DNA of 64,000 nt from Elusimicrobiota bacterium (GTDB lineage: Bacteria; Elusimicrobiota; Elusimicrobia; UBA1565; UBA9628): the NCBI GenBank assembly GCA_003151975.1, contig PLZD01000054.1:25177-89176 (forward strand), in the 5' to 3' direction. Shown here piece by piece: positions 37,312 to 46,409 of the stretch. Both the position numbers and the translations under genes were made by a program. Position 1 is the stretch's first letter. Each line of letters begins with the position of its first letter. Below the pieces are notes generated by a model. That model was not told where the DNA came from and searched no databases. It was given only the letters and a program-made list of their open reading frames with translations.

Positions 37312-38350
37312 GCATCGTCACCTGAGCGAGGTGGTGGCTCAAGACGAGCAGCTCGATGACGACGACCAGATATAGGCACAGCGCCCAGGTCGCGGTGATC
37401 TGAGTGACGAAAAACGCAAGTAATCCCAGAAAACTCGCGGCTCCCGCCGCGAGAAGCACGATGTCGCGGCGGGGGTATCCCAGCTCCTCGAGGCGCAGCG
37501 CGAAGTGGTCCTTCGAGCCCAGAAACGGCGACTTGCCTTGGCGCAGCCGCAGGTACATGACGAAGAAGGTGTCGTACATCGGCACGAGCAGGATCAAGAG
37601 CGGCGCGAATACGCCGATGTTGTTGACGTCGGAATAGCGCGTGCCCATCGAAATGCCGGCAAGCAAAAATCCGAGCAGCATGGAGCCCGAGTCGCCCATG
37701 AATATTTTTTTATTCTTGGAAAGATTCCACGGTAGAAACCCGGCGGCCGCTCCCGCCAGCGCCGCGGAAGCGAAGTTCACGTAGAGCTCCTCGGAGGGCA
37801 GGGAGATCATAAGAAAGGCGAGTGCCGCCACGATCGCTTGGGATGCGCTCAAGCCGTCCATGATGTCGATGATATTGAAGGCGTTGGTGATGCCGACCAC
37901 CCAAATCAAGGTGAGCGCGATCGCGACGTAATCGGGGCTGATGAAGTGGATGCGGATGTCGAAATAGGCCAGCACGCAGGCCGCCAAGCCCTGAACGGCG
38001 AACTTAGATTTAAATCCCAGCCCTTGAGGTTTTTTAAGATCGTCGACGATGCCGAGCGCGAAGACCATGACGCCGCCAACCACGAGCCCGCGCAGCGAGC
38101 GCAAAGTGCCCGTCGGAAACTGCGTCCAAAAGCGCAGCAGCAGCAAAGTGGCCGTGTACGAGATAAAAATCGCGATGCCGCCGAGCGAGGGAGTGGGCAC
38201 CTTGTGGGTCTTGATGGAGGAGGAAGGATGGTCGAGCCAGTCGAAGCGCAGCGCCGCCCAACGCACGACGGGAGTCAGCACCCAAGATAGCCCGGCCGCC
38301 GCTCCCATGGCCCAAACATAAAGCTTCCAATTATCGATCAAGGTCTGCAT
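37304..38350 (-). CDS. WecA/TagO-type undecaprenyl-phosphate sugar-1-phosphate transferase
   Basis: Starts a lipid-linked glycan by moving a HexNAc-1-phosphate from UDP onto undecaprenyl phosphate at the inner membrane. The 348-residue protein has about ten membrane helices and the family's Asp motifs: GIVDDLKKP, NAFNIIDIMDGLSA and FMGDSGSML. The ATG at 38350 overlaps the stop of the upstream GT-C gene (TGATG); the frame runs further upstream without family match. Donor sugar is probably UDP-GlcNAc. Confidence 0.92.
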   Translation of the reverse strand: MQTLIDNWKLYVWAMGAAAGLSWVLTPVVRWAALRFDWLDHPSSSIKTHKVPTPSLGGIAIFISYTATLLLLRFWTQFPTGTLRSLRGLVVGGVMVFALGIVDDLKKPQGLGFKSKFAVQGLAACVLAYFDIRIHFISPDYVAIALTLIWVVGITNAFNIIDIMDGLSASQAIVAALAFLMISLPSEELYVNFASAALAGAAAGFLPWNLSKNKKIFMGDSGSMLLGFLLAGISMGTRYSDVNNIGVFAPLLILLVPMYDTFFVMYLRLRQGKSPFLGSKDHFALRLEELGYPRRDIVLLAAGAASFLGLLAFFVTQITATWALCLYLVVVIELLVLSHHLAQVTMRD

Positions 38351-40329
38351 CAGGGTTTGATGGAGTACAACGCGCAGGCCGGGCCGCGGAAGTCGGCTTG
38401 CAGATGGTCCGGATCGAGGCCCGTCCAATTCAACAGACCTCTTTGAGAAAGTTCCCCTAAACCCGCGCCCAGCCGCGCCCACTCGCGGGGAACGAACAAG
38501 ACATGCGTGAAGCCTTCTTCTTTCAAACGCTTAGCCAGCGCGCCCGGGTCCTTGGCCTCGTTGGCCCAGACGATGTAGCCGTTCGGGGCGTTGACCGTGC
38601 TGGCCTCGTGGTCACGCTCGACGTAATAGCCGCGCTGCTCGCCCACGAGGAGCAGTTTAACATTTTTGTCCAAATGCTCGTTCGCGTAGAGCGCGCAGGG
38701 ATAATAGTCGAAGCGGCGGCTCAAGAATTGCTGACGAGTCTCGGCGCCGACGATCACGGCGCTAATCGAGAAGTAGGCCTGGACGTAGAGGAAAAGAAAC
38801 AAATGCGTCGCGGTCAGTATCGTCACCGCCGCGCCCAGCATCCAGCGACCGCCTTCCTGCAGTTCATCCCACAGCTTGTGCAGGCCGCAGCCCGCCAAAA
38901 GGCAGAGCAGCGGGGCGATCGCGATCAGGTAGCGCAGGACCACGCCCGTGCAGAACCACACGGCGAGATACGCGCCTACGAAGGCCAGCAGGCCGCGCCA
39001 GAAGCGGTTGGCGCGCAGTCCCCAGACCGCCAACGGCAGACAGGCAAACGAGAGCTCCCAACCCAGCCTTCCTAAGGCGTCGATGCCGCCGCCGAAGCGC
39101 GGGTCGTTGGTCAACAGCCGGCCCGGCATGTTGAGCAGATCCTCCCACCAAGTGCCCACATGACCGTAATCGGTGAACACCTTAAAATAGCGGGCGGCAC
39201 TCTCGGTCGTCCAACCCGTGCCGCTCGTCGGGAACCAGCGATACAGGAAAGGGAATACCGGATCGCCGACGGTCAGCGCGTTCTTGACGAGCCAGGGAAG
39301 GAACAGCGCGGTCGTCAGGCCGACATAGATCACGCTGTCTGCGGCGCGTGAGGAGCGCTCGTCGGACTTAGCGTTCAAAAATCGCCACGCCAAGGCCGTC
39401 GTGAGAATTACGGCCGTCGTGCCCGCCGTGTACTTCGTGCCCAGGGCCAGCCCCGAGAAAACGGCGGAAAGCTCGAGCCAGGTCCGCTGGCCCATGATAG
39501 CGGCGTCGACCTGACGCCAGCGCAGAAAGCAAAGCACGGCCGCGGTGGTAAACAGCATGACCAGCGCCTCGACGTAAGCCGTGCTGGAGAGCAGCATGAC
39601 CGCCGTGTGGGTGCTTAGGAACAGGCAGCCCAGAAGGACGGCCGAGAGCGGCGCCTCGCGCTTGCCGATCTCGAAGACCCACCAGACTGAGAGCGCCAGG
39701 CACAGCCACATGAACATCTGCGCGAGCAGATCCGAGCGCATCGTGAGCGCCAAGGTGAAAAGCATCTCGGCGTTCTGCGGGAAAAAGGAAAACAGCAATC
39801 GCGGCGGCGGCTGAAGCGATCCGGCTTTCGCGTAGGAAGCCGCCAGCGGCAAATGGTAAACGAGCGCGTCGTAATGGTGCGGGGGTGCCGCCGCCGGGAT
39901 CAAGGCCAGTAGGAGTGCTGCGAAGACGCCCGCCGAAAACCAGGGGCGGTCGGTCAACAGATTCCGGTTGCCGCCAAGCGAAGTCAGCACGGCGCGGAGT
40001 TCCGTGAAGCCGACGAGCCAGAGTGCTGCGAGAAGCGCCGCCAGGCTCCACGGTCCCAACGAGCGCAGCGCCGCCAGCGCGAACACGCCCAGCGAGAGAA
40101 GTCCGAGCCCCAAGGTCGCACCAATCAAGGTTTTTTGAGAGTCGCTGACGTCGGAGAGGCTCAGCCGGCCGAGCAGAACTCGCCCGCAACCGGTGGCAAG
40201 AAGTGCTACCACCGCGAGCTTGGCAATCGCGCCTAGAGCGTCGACGCAAGGACCGAGGAACGTGCTCCAGCCCGTGTAGAGCGCCAACACGAGGCCCGCC
40301 GCCGCGGCGGCTCGAGCCCCGAAGGTCAT
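38350..40329 (-). CDS. GT-C superfamily membrane glycosyltransferase-like protein
   Basis: A 659-residue protein with about 12 membrane helices and a C-terminal soluble part of about 130 residues (from about 530). The extracytoplasmic loop with HHYDALVYHLP and FFPQNAEML parallels FDEMDYQLSLP and FIPKNVNML in the protein at 46410-48485, so the two are distant paralogues. The Asp in the first loop is the likely catalytic residue, as in GT39/ArnT enzymes. ATGA overlap with the upstream GT2 gene. Specificity unknown. Confidence 0.82.
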   Translation of the reverse strand: MTFGARAAAAAGLVLALYTGWSTFLGPCVDALGAIAKLAVVALLATGCGRVLLGRLSLSDVSDSQKTLIGATLGLGLLSLGVFALAALRSLGPWSLAALLAALWLVGFTELRAVLTSLGGNRNLLTDRPWFSAGVFAALLLALIPAAAPPHHYDALVYHLPLAASYAKAGSLQPPPRLLFSFFPQNAEMLFTLALTMRSDLLAQMFMWLCLALSVWWVFEIGKREAPLSAVLLGCLFLSTHTAVMLLSSTAYVEALVMLFTTAAVLCFLRWRQVDAAIMGQRTWLELSAVFSGLALGTKYTAGTTAVILTTALAWRFLNAKSDERSSRAADSVIYVGLTTALFLPWLVKNALTVGDPVFPFLYRWFPTSGTGWTTESAARYFKVFTDYGHVGTWWEDLLNMPGRLLTNDPRFGGGIDALGRLGWELSFACLPLAVWGLRANRFWRGLLAFVGAYLAVWFCTGVVLRYLIAIAPLLCLLAGCGLHKLWDELQEGGRWMLGAAVTILTATHLFLFLYVQAYFSISAVIVGAETRQQFLSRRFDYYPCALYANEHLDKNVKLLLVGEQRGYYVERDHEASTVNAPNGYIVWANEAKDPGALAKRLKEEGFTHVLFVPREWARLGAGLGELSQRGLLNWTGLDPDHLQADFRGPACALYSIKP

Positions 40330-41078
40330 GCGCGCTCGGAGTGGTGCTTGGGGGTCAGGCGCGCCGAGCGGAAGATGCCCATGCGGTGCAGTTGGAATTG
40401 GGCCAGGACGCCCAAAGTCGAGAGCCCGTAGATCATGGAGCGGCGGAAGTTGATCGAGGAGGCCTCGGCGAAATAGCGCGCCGCCACCGGCACGTCGCCG
40501 ATCTTAAAATGACAGGCCGCGGCCTGAATGAGGAACTGCTGGTCGAAAACGAAATCGTCGGAGTTGAGCTCCCAGGGGACGGTCTCGAGCACCTTGCGCG
40601 AGTAGGCGCGCAGGCCCGAGTGCCACTCGCCGAGGTTCTGGCCGGTGATCGAGTTCTCGAGTATGGTCAGGAAGCGGTTGGCGAAATACTTGTAGACGGG
40701 CATGCCGCCGTCCAACGCCTCCCAGCGCGTGCGGATGCGGTTGCCGAGCACGACGTCGCAGATGTTGTTGGAAATCAGGCCCGTGATGATCGGCGTCAAG
40801 CGCGCGTCGTATTGATAGTCCGGGTGGATCATCACGACGATCTCGGCGCCGCGCTTGAGCGCTTCGCGGTAGCAGGTCTTCTGGTTGCCGCCGTAGCCGA
40901 GGTTGCGCTCGTGGACGATGACCGTGAGTCCCAGCTTCTTGGCCAGCGCCACGGTGCCGTCCTTCGAGCAGTCGTCGACCAGGACGATCTCGTCGACCGT
41001 GCCTTTCGGGATGTCCTTGATCGTCTTCTCAAGGGTCTTTTCCGCGTTGTACGCGGGCATCACCACGATGACTTTCAC
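40326..41078 (-). CDS. GT2 family glycosyltransferase (polyprenyl-phosphate sugar synthase-like)
   Basis: A 250-residue cytosolic GT-A enzyme: PAYNAEKTLEKTI, VDDCSKDGT with the nucleotide-binding aspartates, HPDYQYD (variant DXD) and a QQFLIQA segment near the C-terminus. No membrane tail, so it resembles dolichyl-phosphate mannose synthase catalytic domains. It likely loads a sugar on polyprenyl phosphate for the adjacent GT-C enzyme. The GTG start lies six bases after TATACT. Confidence 0.88.
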   Translation of the reverse strand: MKVIVVMPAYNAEKTLEKTIKDIPKGTVDEIVLVDDCSKDGTVALAKKLGLTVIVHERNLGYGGNQKTCYREALKRGAEIVVMIHPDYQYDARLTPIITGLISNNICDVVLGNRIRTRWEALDGGMPVYKYFANRFLTILENSITGQNLGEWHSGLRAYSRKVLETVPWELNSDDFVFDQQFLIQAAACHFKIGDVPVAARYFAEASSINFRRSMIYGLSTLGVLAQFQLHRMGIFRSARLTPKHHSERA

Positions 41079-41095
41079 AGGCGTAGTATAGCTAA

Positions 41096-42754
41096 TTAGC
41101 GGGAAAGCTTGAAAACGCGCAGAACAGGGCCCGCAACTTCGCCCGGGACCGGCACGAAGTCCTTGACGAACTTGGTCTGCGCGTAGAGCTCGTCAAAAAA
41201 AGTCCGCATTTCCGGCACGCGGGCGTAGTCGGCGCCCCAGTTCGAGGTCACGACGTAGTCTATGCGCATCGCGCGCGCCATGTCGAGGCCGGGCCGCACG
41301 TCGACCAAAGGATAATCGGCCTGCGAGCGCTCGACTTGAGACGGCAGGGAATACATCTCGAGCGCTCCGCGCCGCACGCGGTAGAGCCGGTAGCCGCCGC
41401 CGGGATGAGTCTGCGCCATGCCGCGGTAGAGCCGCGCGCGCGGCGAGCCCGCGGTCTCCGTCTTGGCCGCGAGTTCCTCGGCTTCTTCCTTGGTCATCGC
41501 GAGCATGGGCGAGGCGTGCGGCAGATCTAGCAATATCGAAGAGCCGTCGGCGACATTTTCCTTGATCCATTGCGCCGCGGCCGGCCGCGTGTCGGGCAGA
41601 CGCATGACGGCGTCGGCAAATGACGCGCGCAGAAATCCCGGAGCGAACGCCAGCACGGCGACGAGCAAAGTCAGCAGCGGCCGTTGCCGCATTTCGACCG
41701 CGTCGAAGGCTTCCGCGCTGAGGAGTGCTAGGCCCGGGAAGACCGCCAGCAAGTAGCGCGGCCAGGTTCCGTCAGGGTAGCGCGAGACGGCAAGCCACTG
41801 AAGACTCAGCGGAAGTGCGAAGACTGCGGCAAGCCGCCAGTCTTTCCAGGAAAGCCTCAGCAGGCCGATGATCGCAAGCAGGCCCGCGATCGAGCCGGGC
41901 CCCGCGAACTTCCAATAATTGAGCGCGACCAAACCGCGCATCTTGACCGGATCAAACGCCGTGGCGCGGGCAAGCTCCGCGAAATCCTTCATGCCGGCCG
42001 AGAATCGCGGGAAATCAATCAGCGTGTACGGCGAAGCGACGAAGAATGCCGCCGCCGAAGCGAGAATGCCCTCAAGAAGCCAGCTGCGCTTGACCTTTTT
42101 CGCGGCGAAGAAATGCGCGGCCGGAAGCAGAAACGCCAGCGGCGCCGCCGTATATTGAGTCGAGGCCGCAAGCCCGATGAACGCTCCGCACAGATGATGC
42201 GCTCGCCGCGAGCCCTCCCTTTGCAGATCGACGCCCGCGATCCACGCCAGGCACGCCCAGAACAGCATCATGCAGTCGGGCTTGCACGAGTGCGCCGCCT
42301 CGACGATGACCGGCGCGAAGGCCAGCGCGAGCGCCGCCCAAGGCCACTTTCGGCCGCGCCAAATGTATTCGAAGCGTGCGAGTGCCAGCACTCCCAACAT
42401 GGAAAGCGTCGCGGCCAGCAGCCGGCCGATCAGATAAAACCCGCCGGGATTCCAACCGAAGAGCCCGACGAACTCGACGACCTTGTGGCAGAGGCCGAAG
42501 CAAGACCACGCGAGAAAATAAAGTCCGTAGCAGACGAACAGCACGGTCGGCCAGAGCGCGGGATATTTGAAGTCGTAGGGCTTCGGAAAACTTCCGGCGT
42601 AGGCCAAGGCGCTGTTGACGATGTGCGGCTCGTCCGAATTAAAAGTCCCGGGCAGGCCCCAGGTGATGCCCGCAAGCCGCAGCCAGACGGCCGCCGAGAG
42701 CAGAGCAAGGAGAATCACGAGGCGCGGAGATAGCTGGAGCTTCGCCTTCTTCAT
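41096..42754 (-). CDS. GT-C superfamily membrane glycosyltransferase-like protein
   Basis: A 552-residue protein with about ten membrane helices. The first loop has TFNSDEPHIVNSALAY, an Asp-Glu pair typical of GT39/PMT-type active sites. The C-terminal 150 residues are soluble. The ATG at 42754 overlaps the nucleotidyltransferase stop (ATGA). Probably transfers a sugar from a polyprenyl carrier on the outer face of the membrane. Acceptor unknown. Confidence 0.82.
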   Translation of the reverse strand: MKKAKLQLSPRLVILLALLSAAVWLRLAGITWGLPGTFNSDEPHIVNSALAYAGSFPKPYDFKYPALWPTVLFVCYGLYFLAWSCFGLCHKVVEFVGLFGWNPGGFYLIGRLLAATLSMLGVLALARFEYIWRGRKWPWAALALAFAPVIVEAAHSCKPDCMMLFWACLAWIAGVDLQREGSRRAHHLCGAFIGLAASTQYTAAPLAFLLPAAHFFAAKKVKRSWLLEGILASAAAFFVASPYTLIDFPRFSAGMKDFAELARATAFDPVKMRGLVALNYWKFAGPGSIAGLLAIIGLLRLSWKDWRLAAVFALPLSLQWLAVSRYPDGTWPRYLLAVFPGLALLSAEAFDAVEMRQRPLLTLLVAVLAFAPGFLRASFADAVMRLPDTRPAAAQWIKENVADGSSILLDLPHASPMLAMTKEEAEELAAKTETAGSPRARLYRGMAQTHPGGGYRLYRVRRGALEMYSLPSQVERSQADYPLVDVRPGLDMARAMRIDYVVTSNWGADYARVPEMRTFFDELYAQTKFVKDFVPVPGEVAGPVLRVFKLSR

Positions 42755-43440
42755 CGCGCCTTGATCTTGCGCGCCGCGGCGGGAAGCGAGAGGTCGGCGA
42801 CGAGCTCGGTGTCCAGGAACCCCGCCAGCGGCCGGCCGCGGCGCAGGCACGCGGGAAACGCGTCGCGCGTGAAATCAAAGGCGCCCCCTTCCGGGATCAT
42901 GCGCAGAAATTCACGCCGCAAAAGAAATAGCGGCGAGAGCGCCAGCGGATATCCCCCCACCAACGGGCGCTTCGGCAATTCCATGACGGCGTGGCCGGGG
43001 CCGAGCACGACGGGATCGCACAAGCGCGGGTGCGCGCACTCGTGCACGCAAAGCGTGGCGAGCGCGTCGTGGGCCAGGTGGTGGGCGATAAAGCGCCGCC
43101 CGTCGCCGCGAGGCCAGGCGTCGGCCGCCAGGACCAGGATATTCTCGGGCAACGACGCGGAACCCAGCGCCTTTACCGCGCCCGCGGTGCCCAGCGGCGC
43201 GTCTTCCACCAAGTAGCGCAGGCTCACGCCAAAATCAACGCCGTCGCCGAACTTGGCGCGCACCGCCTCGGCGCCGACGCCCAGGCATAGGACGGCGGCG
43301 GAAATCCCGTTGTCCTTGAGCCACGCGAGCTGTCGCTCGAGCAAGGGCTTGCCGGCGGCGGGCGCGAGTATCTTCGGGGACAGAGCCCCGTCTTCCCGGC
43401 CCAACTCGGCGTGTCGGCCGGCGAGAATGACGGCGATCAT
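42751..43440 (-). CDS. hddC: Sugar-1-phosphate nucleotidyltransferase, heptose-1-phosphate guanylyltransferase-like
   Basis: A 229-residue protein of the nucleotidyltransferase fold. APAAGKPLLERQLAWL and EDAPLGTAGAVKAL are typical, and the metal Asp is in LVLAADAW. The usual N-terminal GGxGTRL signature is replaced by AGRHAELGREDGALSPK, so nucleotide binding may differ. Given GmhA, a GHMP kinase and GmhB nearby, it most likely makes GDP-D-glycero-D-manno-heptose. The symbol is assigned mainly from that context. Confidence 0.7.
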   Translation of the reverse strand: MIAVILAGRHAELGREDGALSPKILAPAAGKPLLERQLAWLKDNGISAAVLCLGVGAEAVRAKFGDGVDFGVSLRYLVEDAPLGTAGAVKALGSASLPENILVLAADAWPRGDGRRFIAHHLAHDALATLCVHECAHPRLCDPVVLGPGHAVMELPKRPLVGGYPLALSPLFLLRREFLRMIPEGGAFDFTRDAFPACLRRGRPLAGFLDTELVADLSLPAAARKIKAR

Positions 43441-43465
43441 GGCTGGATTCTACTCCTTTGCGGGG

Positions 43466-44197
43466 CTAGTCGACGAGCCGATAGCGAACAATGGCCAGCA
43501 GCACGCGCGTGCCGTCCCGCCAAAAACGGATTTTTTTTCCTTCCGCCCGAGAGCGCGCCTTGTAATACACCGGCCGCTCCGCGAAGCGCGCGCCCATCTT
43601 GGCGAGCTTGCCGGAAATCTCCCAGTCGTAGTCGAAGCCGTTGGATTTCAGGCTGATTTTTCTGAGCTGTTCCATGCGAAACAGCTTGAACATCGTCGCG
43701 CCGTCGGACAGCTTGGTCCCGTAGAGAAAATTAAAGAGCCCCGTAAACAAAACTCCGCCGAGGTTGACGAAAAATCCGTAGAAGCGCTCAAAACCCGTGA
43801 ATTTCCGGAACTGCCAATGCTGCGGCGAGGTCATTACGCGCGACCCGAAGACGATGTCTGCGCTCCCATCGAGCAAAGGTTGAAGGAGCGCTCCATAGTC
43901 GTTTACATCGTACTCGAGGTCGCCGTCTTGGATCAGGACGAAATCGCCGGAAGCTTTCGCCAGGCCCGCGCGCACGGCAGCACCCTTGCCGCGCGGGGCG
44001 TCTTCATAAACGACGGCCACACCAGGCTTTCCTTCATAAGACTTCACGACATCCTTGGTGCCGTCGGAGGAGTTGCCCTCGACGATGATGACTTCCTTTT
44101 CTAAACCGGCGGGCAAGGCGACGCCGAGGACCTTGTCGAGCAGAACGGGCGCGGTGGCCTTCTCGTTGTAGACGGGGACGATGATCGAGAACTTCAC
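43466..44197 (-). CDS. GT2 family glycosyltransferase (dolichyl-phosphate mannose synthase-like)
   Basis: A 243-residue enzyme with IIVPVYNEK, the nucleotide-binding VEGNSSDGTKDVV, the metal DXD in LIQDGDLEYD and GFDYDWEISGKLAKMG near the C-terminus. No membrane segment. Overlaps gmhA by four bases. Probably loads a polyprenyl phosphate with a sugar for the glycan made by this operon. Confidence 0.88.
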   Translation of the reverse strand: MKFSIIVPVYNEKATAPVLLDKVLGVALPAGLEKEVIIVEGNSSDGTKDVVKSYEGKPGVAVVYEDAPRGKGAAVRAGLAKASGDFVLIQDGDLEYDVNDYGALLQPLLDGSADIVFGSRVMTSPQHWQFRKFTGFERFYGFFVNLGGVLFTGLFNFLYGTKLSDGATMFKLFRMEQLRKISLKSNGFDYDWEISGKLAKMGARFAERPVYYKARSRAEGKKIRFWRDGTRVLLAIVRYRLVD

Positions 44198-44835
44198 GCC
44201 CGCTGCTTTATGTAGAAGGTCAGTATGTGGCCGATGCCCATGTGCAGGTCCTCGATCACGCCGTACTGATCGGAGTTGACGATCAAGGACAACGCGACCA
44301 TGTCCTTGAGGCGCCCGCCGTCAAACCCCAAGAGTGCTGCCGTCTTGGCGCCCTTGCTGCGCGCGAATTCCGCGGCCTTGATCAGGTTTTTGGAATTGCC
44401 CGAGCCCGAGATCAGGATCACGAGGTCGCCGGGCTCCAGAAGATTCTCGAGCTGGCGCGAGAAGATGTCGTCAAAAGACAGGTCGTTGCCGATGGCCGTG
44501 ATGAAGGAAACGTTGTCGGTCAGCGAGATCGCGCGGATGGGCGCCTTACCCTTGACCTCGGCCGTCTTGGAAAGGTCGGTGGCCCAATGGCTCGCGGTCG
44601 CCGCCGACCCGCCGTTGCCCAGCACGAAGACCTGGCGTCCTTGGTCCTGGCACTCGGCCACGCATTCGGCGAGCTTCGTCACGGCGTCGAGATCGAGGCC
44701 GCGCCACTGGTCCAGCGTCTCGTCGCGGTACCAGCAGGCGAACTTAGATGCGTTCAAGCCTCCCGGACCCGTCACGTGCGTCGCTCCCGGCTTGGTGCCG
44801 CCGACGCGCTTCTTGGCCGATTTACTTGCTGACAT
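44194..44835 (-). CDS. gmhA: Phosphoheptose isomerase (SIS domain)
   Basis: Converts sedoheptulose 7-phosphate to D-glycero-D-manno-heptose 7-phosphate. The 213-residue protein has VLGNGGSAATASHWATDLSK, GNDLSFDDIFSRQLE, the sugar-phosphate loop ISGSGNSKN and a C-terminal EDLHMGIGHIL. The first 30 residues are an unconserved basic extension. The start overlaps the GHMP kinase end by 14 bases. With that kinase, GmhB and the nucleotidyltransferase it completes a GDP-heptose set. Confidence 0.9.
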   Translation of the reverse strand: MSASKSAKKRVGGTKPGATHVTGPGGLNASKFACWYRDETLDQWRGLDLDAVTKLAECVAECQDQGRQVFVLGNGGSAATASHWATDLSKTAEVKGKAPIRAISLTDNVSFITAIGNDLSFDDIFSRQLENLLEPGDLVILISGSGNSKNLIKAAEFARSKGAKTAALLGFDGGRLKDMVALSLIVNSDQYGVIEDLHMGIGHILTFYIKQRA

Positions 44836-45793
44836 AGATGATCTTGGACCCCTCAGGTTCTAAGTCGAACGGAATCTCGCGCCAGCCGCCGAGCGCGCGG
44901 AGCACCGCGGCTCTTTTCTTGGGCGGCACGATCAAAAGCAAGAAGCCGCCGCCGCCCGCGCCCAAAATCTTTCCGCCCGCCGCACCCGCGCGCCGGGCCG
45001 CGGAATACGCCCGGTCGATGCGCGTGTTCGTGACGCCGCCGCCCAGGCTCTTCTTGATCTCCCAGCTCTCGTGCAGAATCTCCCCGAGGCCGTCGAGCAT
45101 GCCAAGCTGGAGCTCGCGGCGCGCGAACTCCGCGAGCTCGCGCAGGCGCAGAAGGCCCTTCGTGCGGTCTTTCGACGGACCGTGCTGGCGGCGCAGTATG
45201 CTCCCCGAGCTGCGCGTGATGCCCGAGTAGAGCAGAATGAGCCGGTCCTTGAGATCGGCGCGGACCTTATCGGGAAAGATCACGGGATCGGCCTTGACCG
45301 TGCCGTTGGGCATGAACTCGAAAAATTGGAAGCCGCCGTAGCCCGCGATGTACTGGTCCTGCTTGCCGCCGGGTTCCTTCAAACGCAACAGCTCGATGTC
45401 GCAGGCCTCGCGCGCGAGCTGTTCGGCCGTCACGAATTCGCCCTTGTACGCGTGTAGGGCATGAAGCACGCCGACGGCAAATGAAGAGGAAGAGCCCAGG
45501 CCCGTGCCGCCGGGTATGTCGGCCATCGAGGTGATCTCGATGCCGCCGGATATCCCGGTGAGCTTCAAGGCCTCGCGCAGGATCGGCTGGCGGACGGCGG
45601 AAGCGCGCGCGACGAGCTCGGTCTTCGAGTACTTGAGCATGATCCGGTCGTCGAAAAAGCGGTTGACCGTGATGTACATGTACTTGTCGATGGCCGTCGA
45701 GACGACGGCGCCCGCGTGCTCGAGGAAGAAGGCGGGCAGGTCGGTGCCCCCTCCGGCAAAGCTGACGCGAAACGGCGTTCTAGAGATAATCAC
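44822..45793 (-). CDS. hddA: GHMP kinase, D-glycero-D-manno-heptose 7-phosphate kinase-like
   Basis: A 323-residue GHMP kinase: SFAGGGTDLPAFF, the ATP loop PGGTGLGSSSSFAVG, KEPGGKQDQYIAGYGG and the C-terminal GAGGGGFLL. These match the heptose-7-phosphate 1-kinase (HddA) and galactokinase-like sugar kinases found with GmhA. It phosphorylates O-1 to give the bisphosphate for GmhB. The GTG start lies six bases after TAATAT. Other sugar kinase activity is possible. Confidence 0.85.
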   Translation of the reverse strand: MIISRTPFRVSFAGGGTDLPAFFLEHAGAVVSTAIDKYMYITVNRFFDDRIMLKYSKTELVARASAVRQPILREALKLTGISGGIEITSMADIPGGTGLGSSSSFAVGVLHALHAYKGEFVTAEQLAREACDIELLRLKEPGGKQDQYIAGYGGFQFFEFMPNGTVKADPVIFPDKVRADLKDRLILLYSGITRSSGSILRRQHGPSKDRTKGLLRLRELAEFARRELQLGMLDGLGEILHESWEIKKSLGGGVTNTRIDRAYSAARRAGAAGGKILGAGGGGFLLLIVPPKKRAAVLRALGGWREIPFDLEPEGSKIIYVSK

Positions 45794-45832
45794 GGTCTTA
45801 TATTAAATCGCTGGAGTATACCAAAAACGACG

Positions 45833-46387
45833 CTACGGCCTGGAGTTTTCGACAATCCAGCGGGCCGCGTTGGCCAGATCCGCGAAAGTTTTCGCGGGTT
45901 TGATCCGGTACGAGCCGTCCTTGCCGCCGTAGCCGGTGCGCACCAGAAGTCCTTTGATCCCCGCGCGCTTGGCCGTCAACAGGTCGGTCGTCGTATCGCC
46001 GACGAAAAAAGACGCTTTCAGATCGAGCTGGAATTTTTTCGCCGCGCGGCGCACCATGGCCTGCCCCGGCTTGCGGCAGGCGCATTTTCCGCCGAAATCG
46101 GGATGATGCGGGCAGTAATAGACGGCGTCCAGGATCGCGCCCTGGGCCTTGAGCATCACTTTGAGCTTGCTCGTGATCGCGGAGAGCCCTTTGAGCGAAA
46201 GCATGCCGCGCGCAATCGCGCTCTGGTTGCTGATGACGATGACTTTGTAGCCCGCGCCTCGCAGGGCGGAGATCGCGCGGGCCGACCCGCGCAAAAGCTT
46301 GAGCGAGCTTGCCTTGACGAGGTAGTCGACCTCATGGACGATGACTCCGTCCCGGTCCAGGAACACCGCTTTATTATGGCGCGCCAT
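45833..46387 (-). CDS. gmhB: D-glycero-D-manno-heptose 1,7-bisphosphate 7-phosphatase
   Basis: A 184-residue HAD phosphatase with DRDG (Asp11, Asp13), SNQSAIARG, the zinc-binding loop CPHHPDFGGKCACRKP and FVGDTTTDLLTAKRAG. The zinc loop and length are those of GmhB/histidinol phosphatase types; the adjacent heptose genes favour GmhB. The ATG lies six bases after TAGAAT in a palindrome shared with the divergent GT-C gene. It heads the ten-gene glycan unit on the minus strand. Confidence 0.9.
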   Translation of the reverse strand: MARHNKAVFLDRDGVIVHEVDYLVKASSLKLLRGSARAISALRGAGYKVIVISNQSAIARGMLSLKGLSAITSKLKVMLKAQGAILDAVYYCPHHPDFGGKCACRKPGQAMVRRAAKKFQLDLKASFFVGDTTTDLLTAKRAGIKGLLVRTGYGGKDGSYRIKPAKTFADLANAARWIVENSRP

Positions 46388-46393
46388 CGCGAT

Positions 46394-46403
46394 ATTCTAG
46401 AAT
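46394..46403. promoter_or_regulatory. Palindromic double -10 element serving gmhB and the GT-C gene
   Basis: ATTCTAGAAT is a perfect 10-bp palindrome. On the plus strand TAGAAT is followed by ATTCTC and the GTG at 46410; on the minus strand TAGAAT is followed by ATCGCG and the ATG at 46387. Both spacings are six bases, as at the trpB element. Confidence 0.65.
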
Positions 46404-46409
46404 ATTCTC

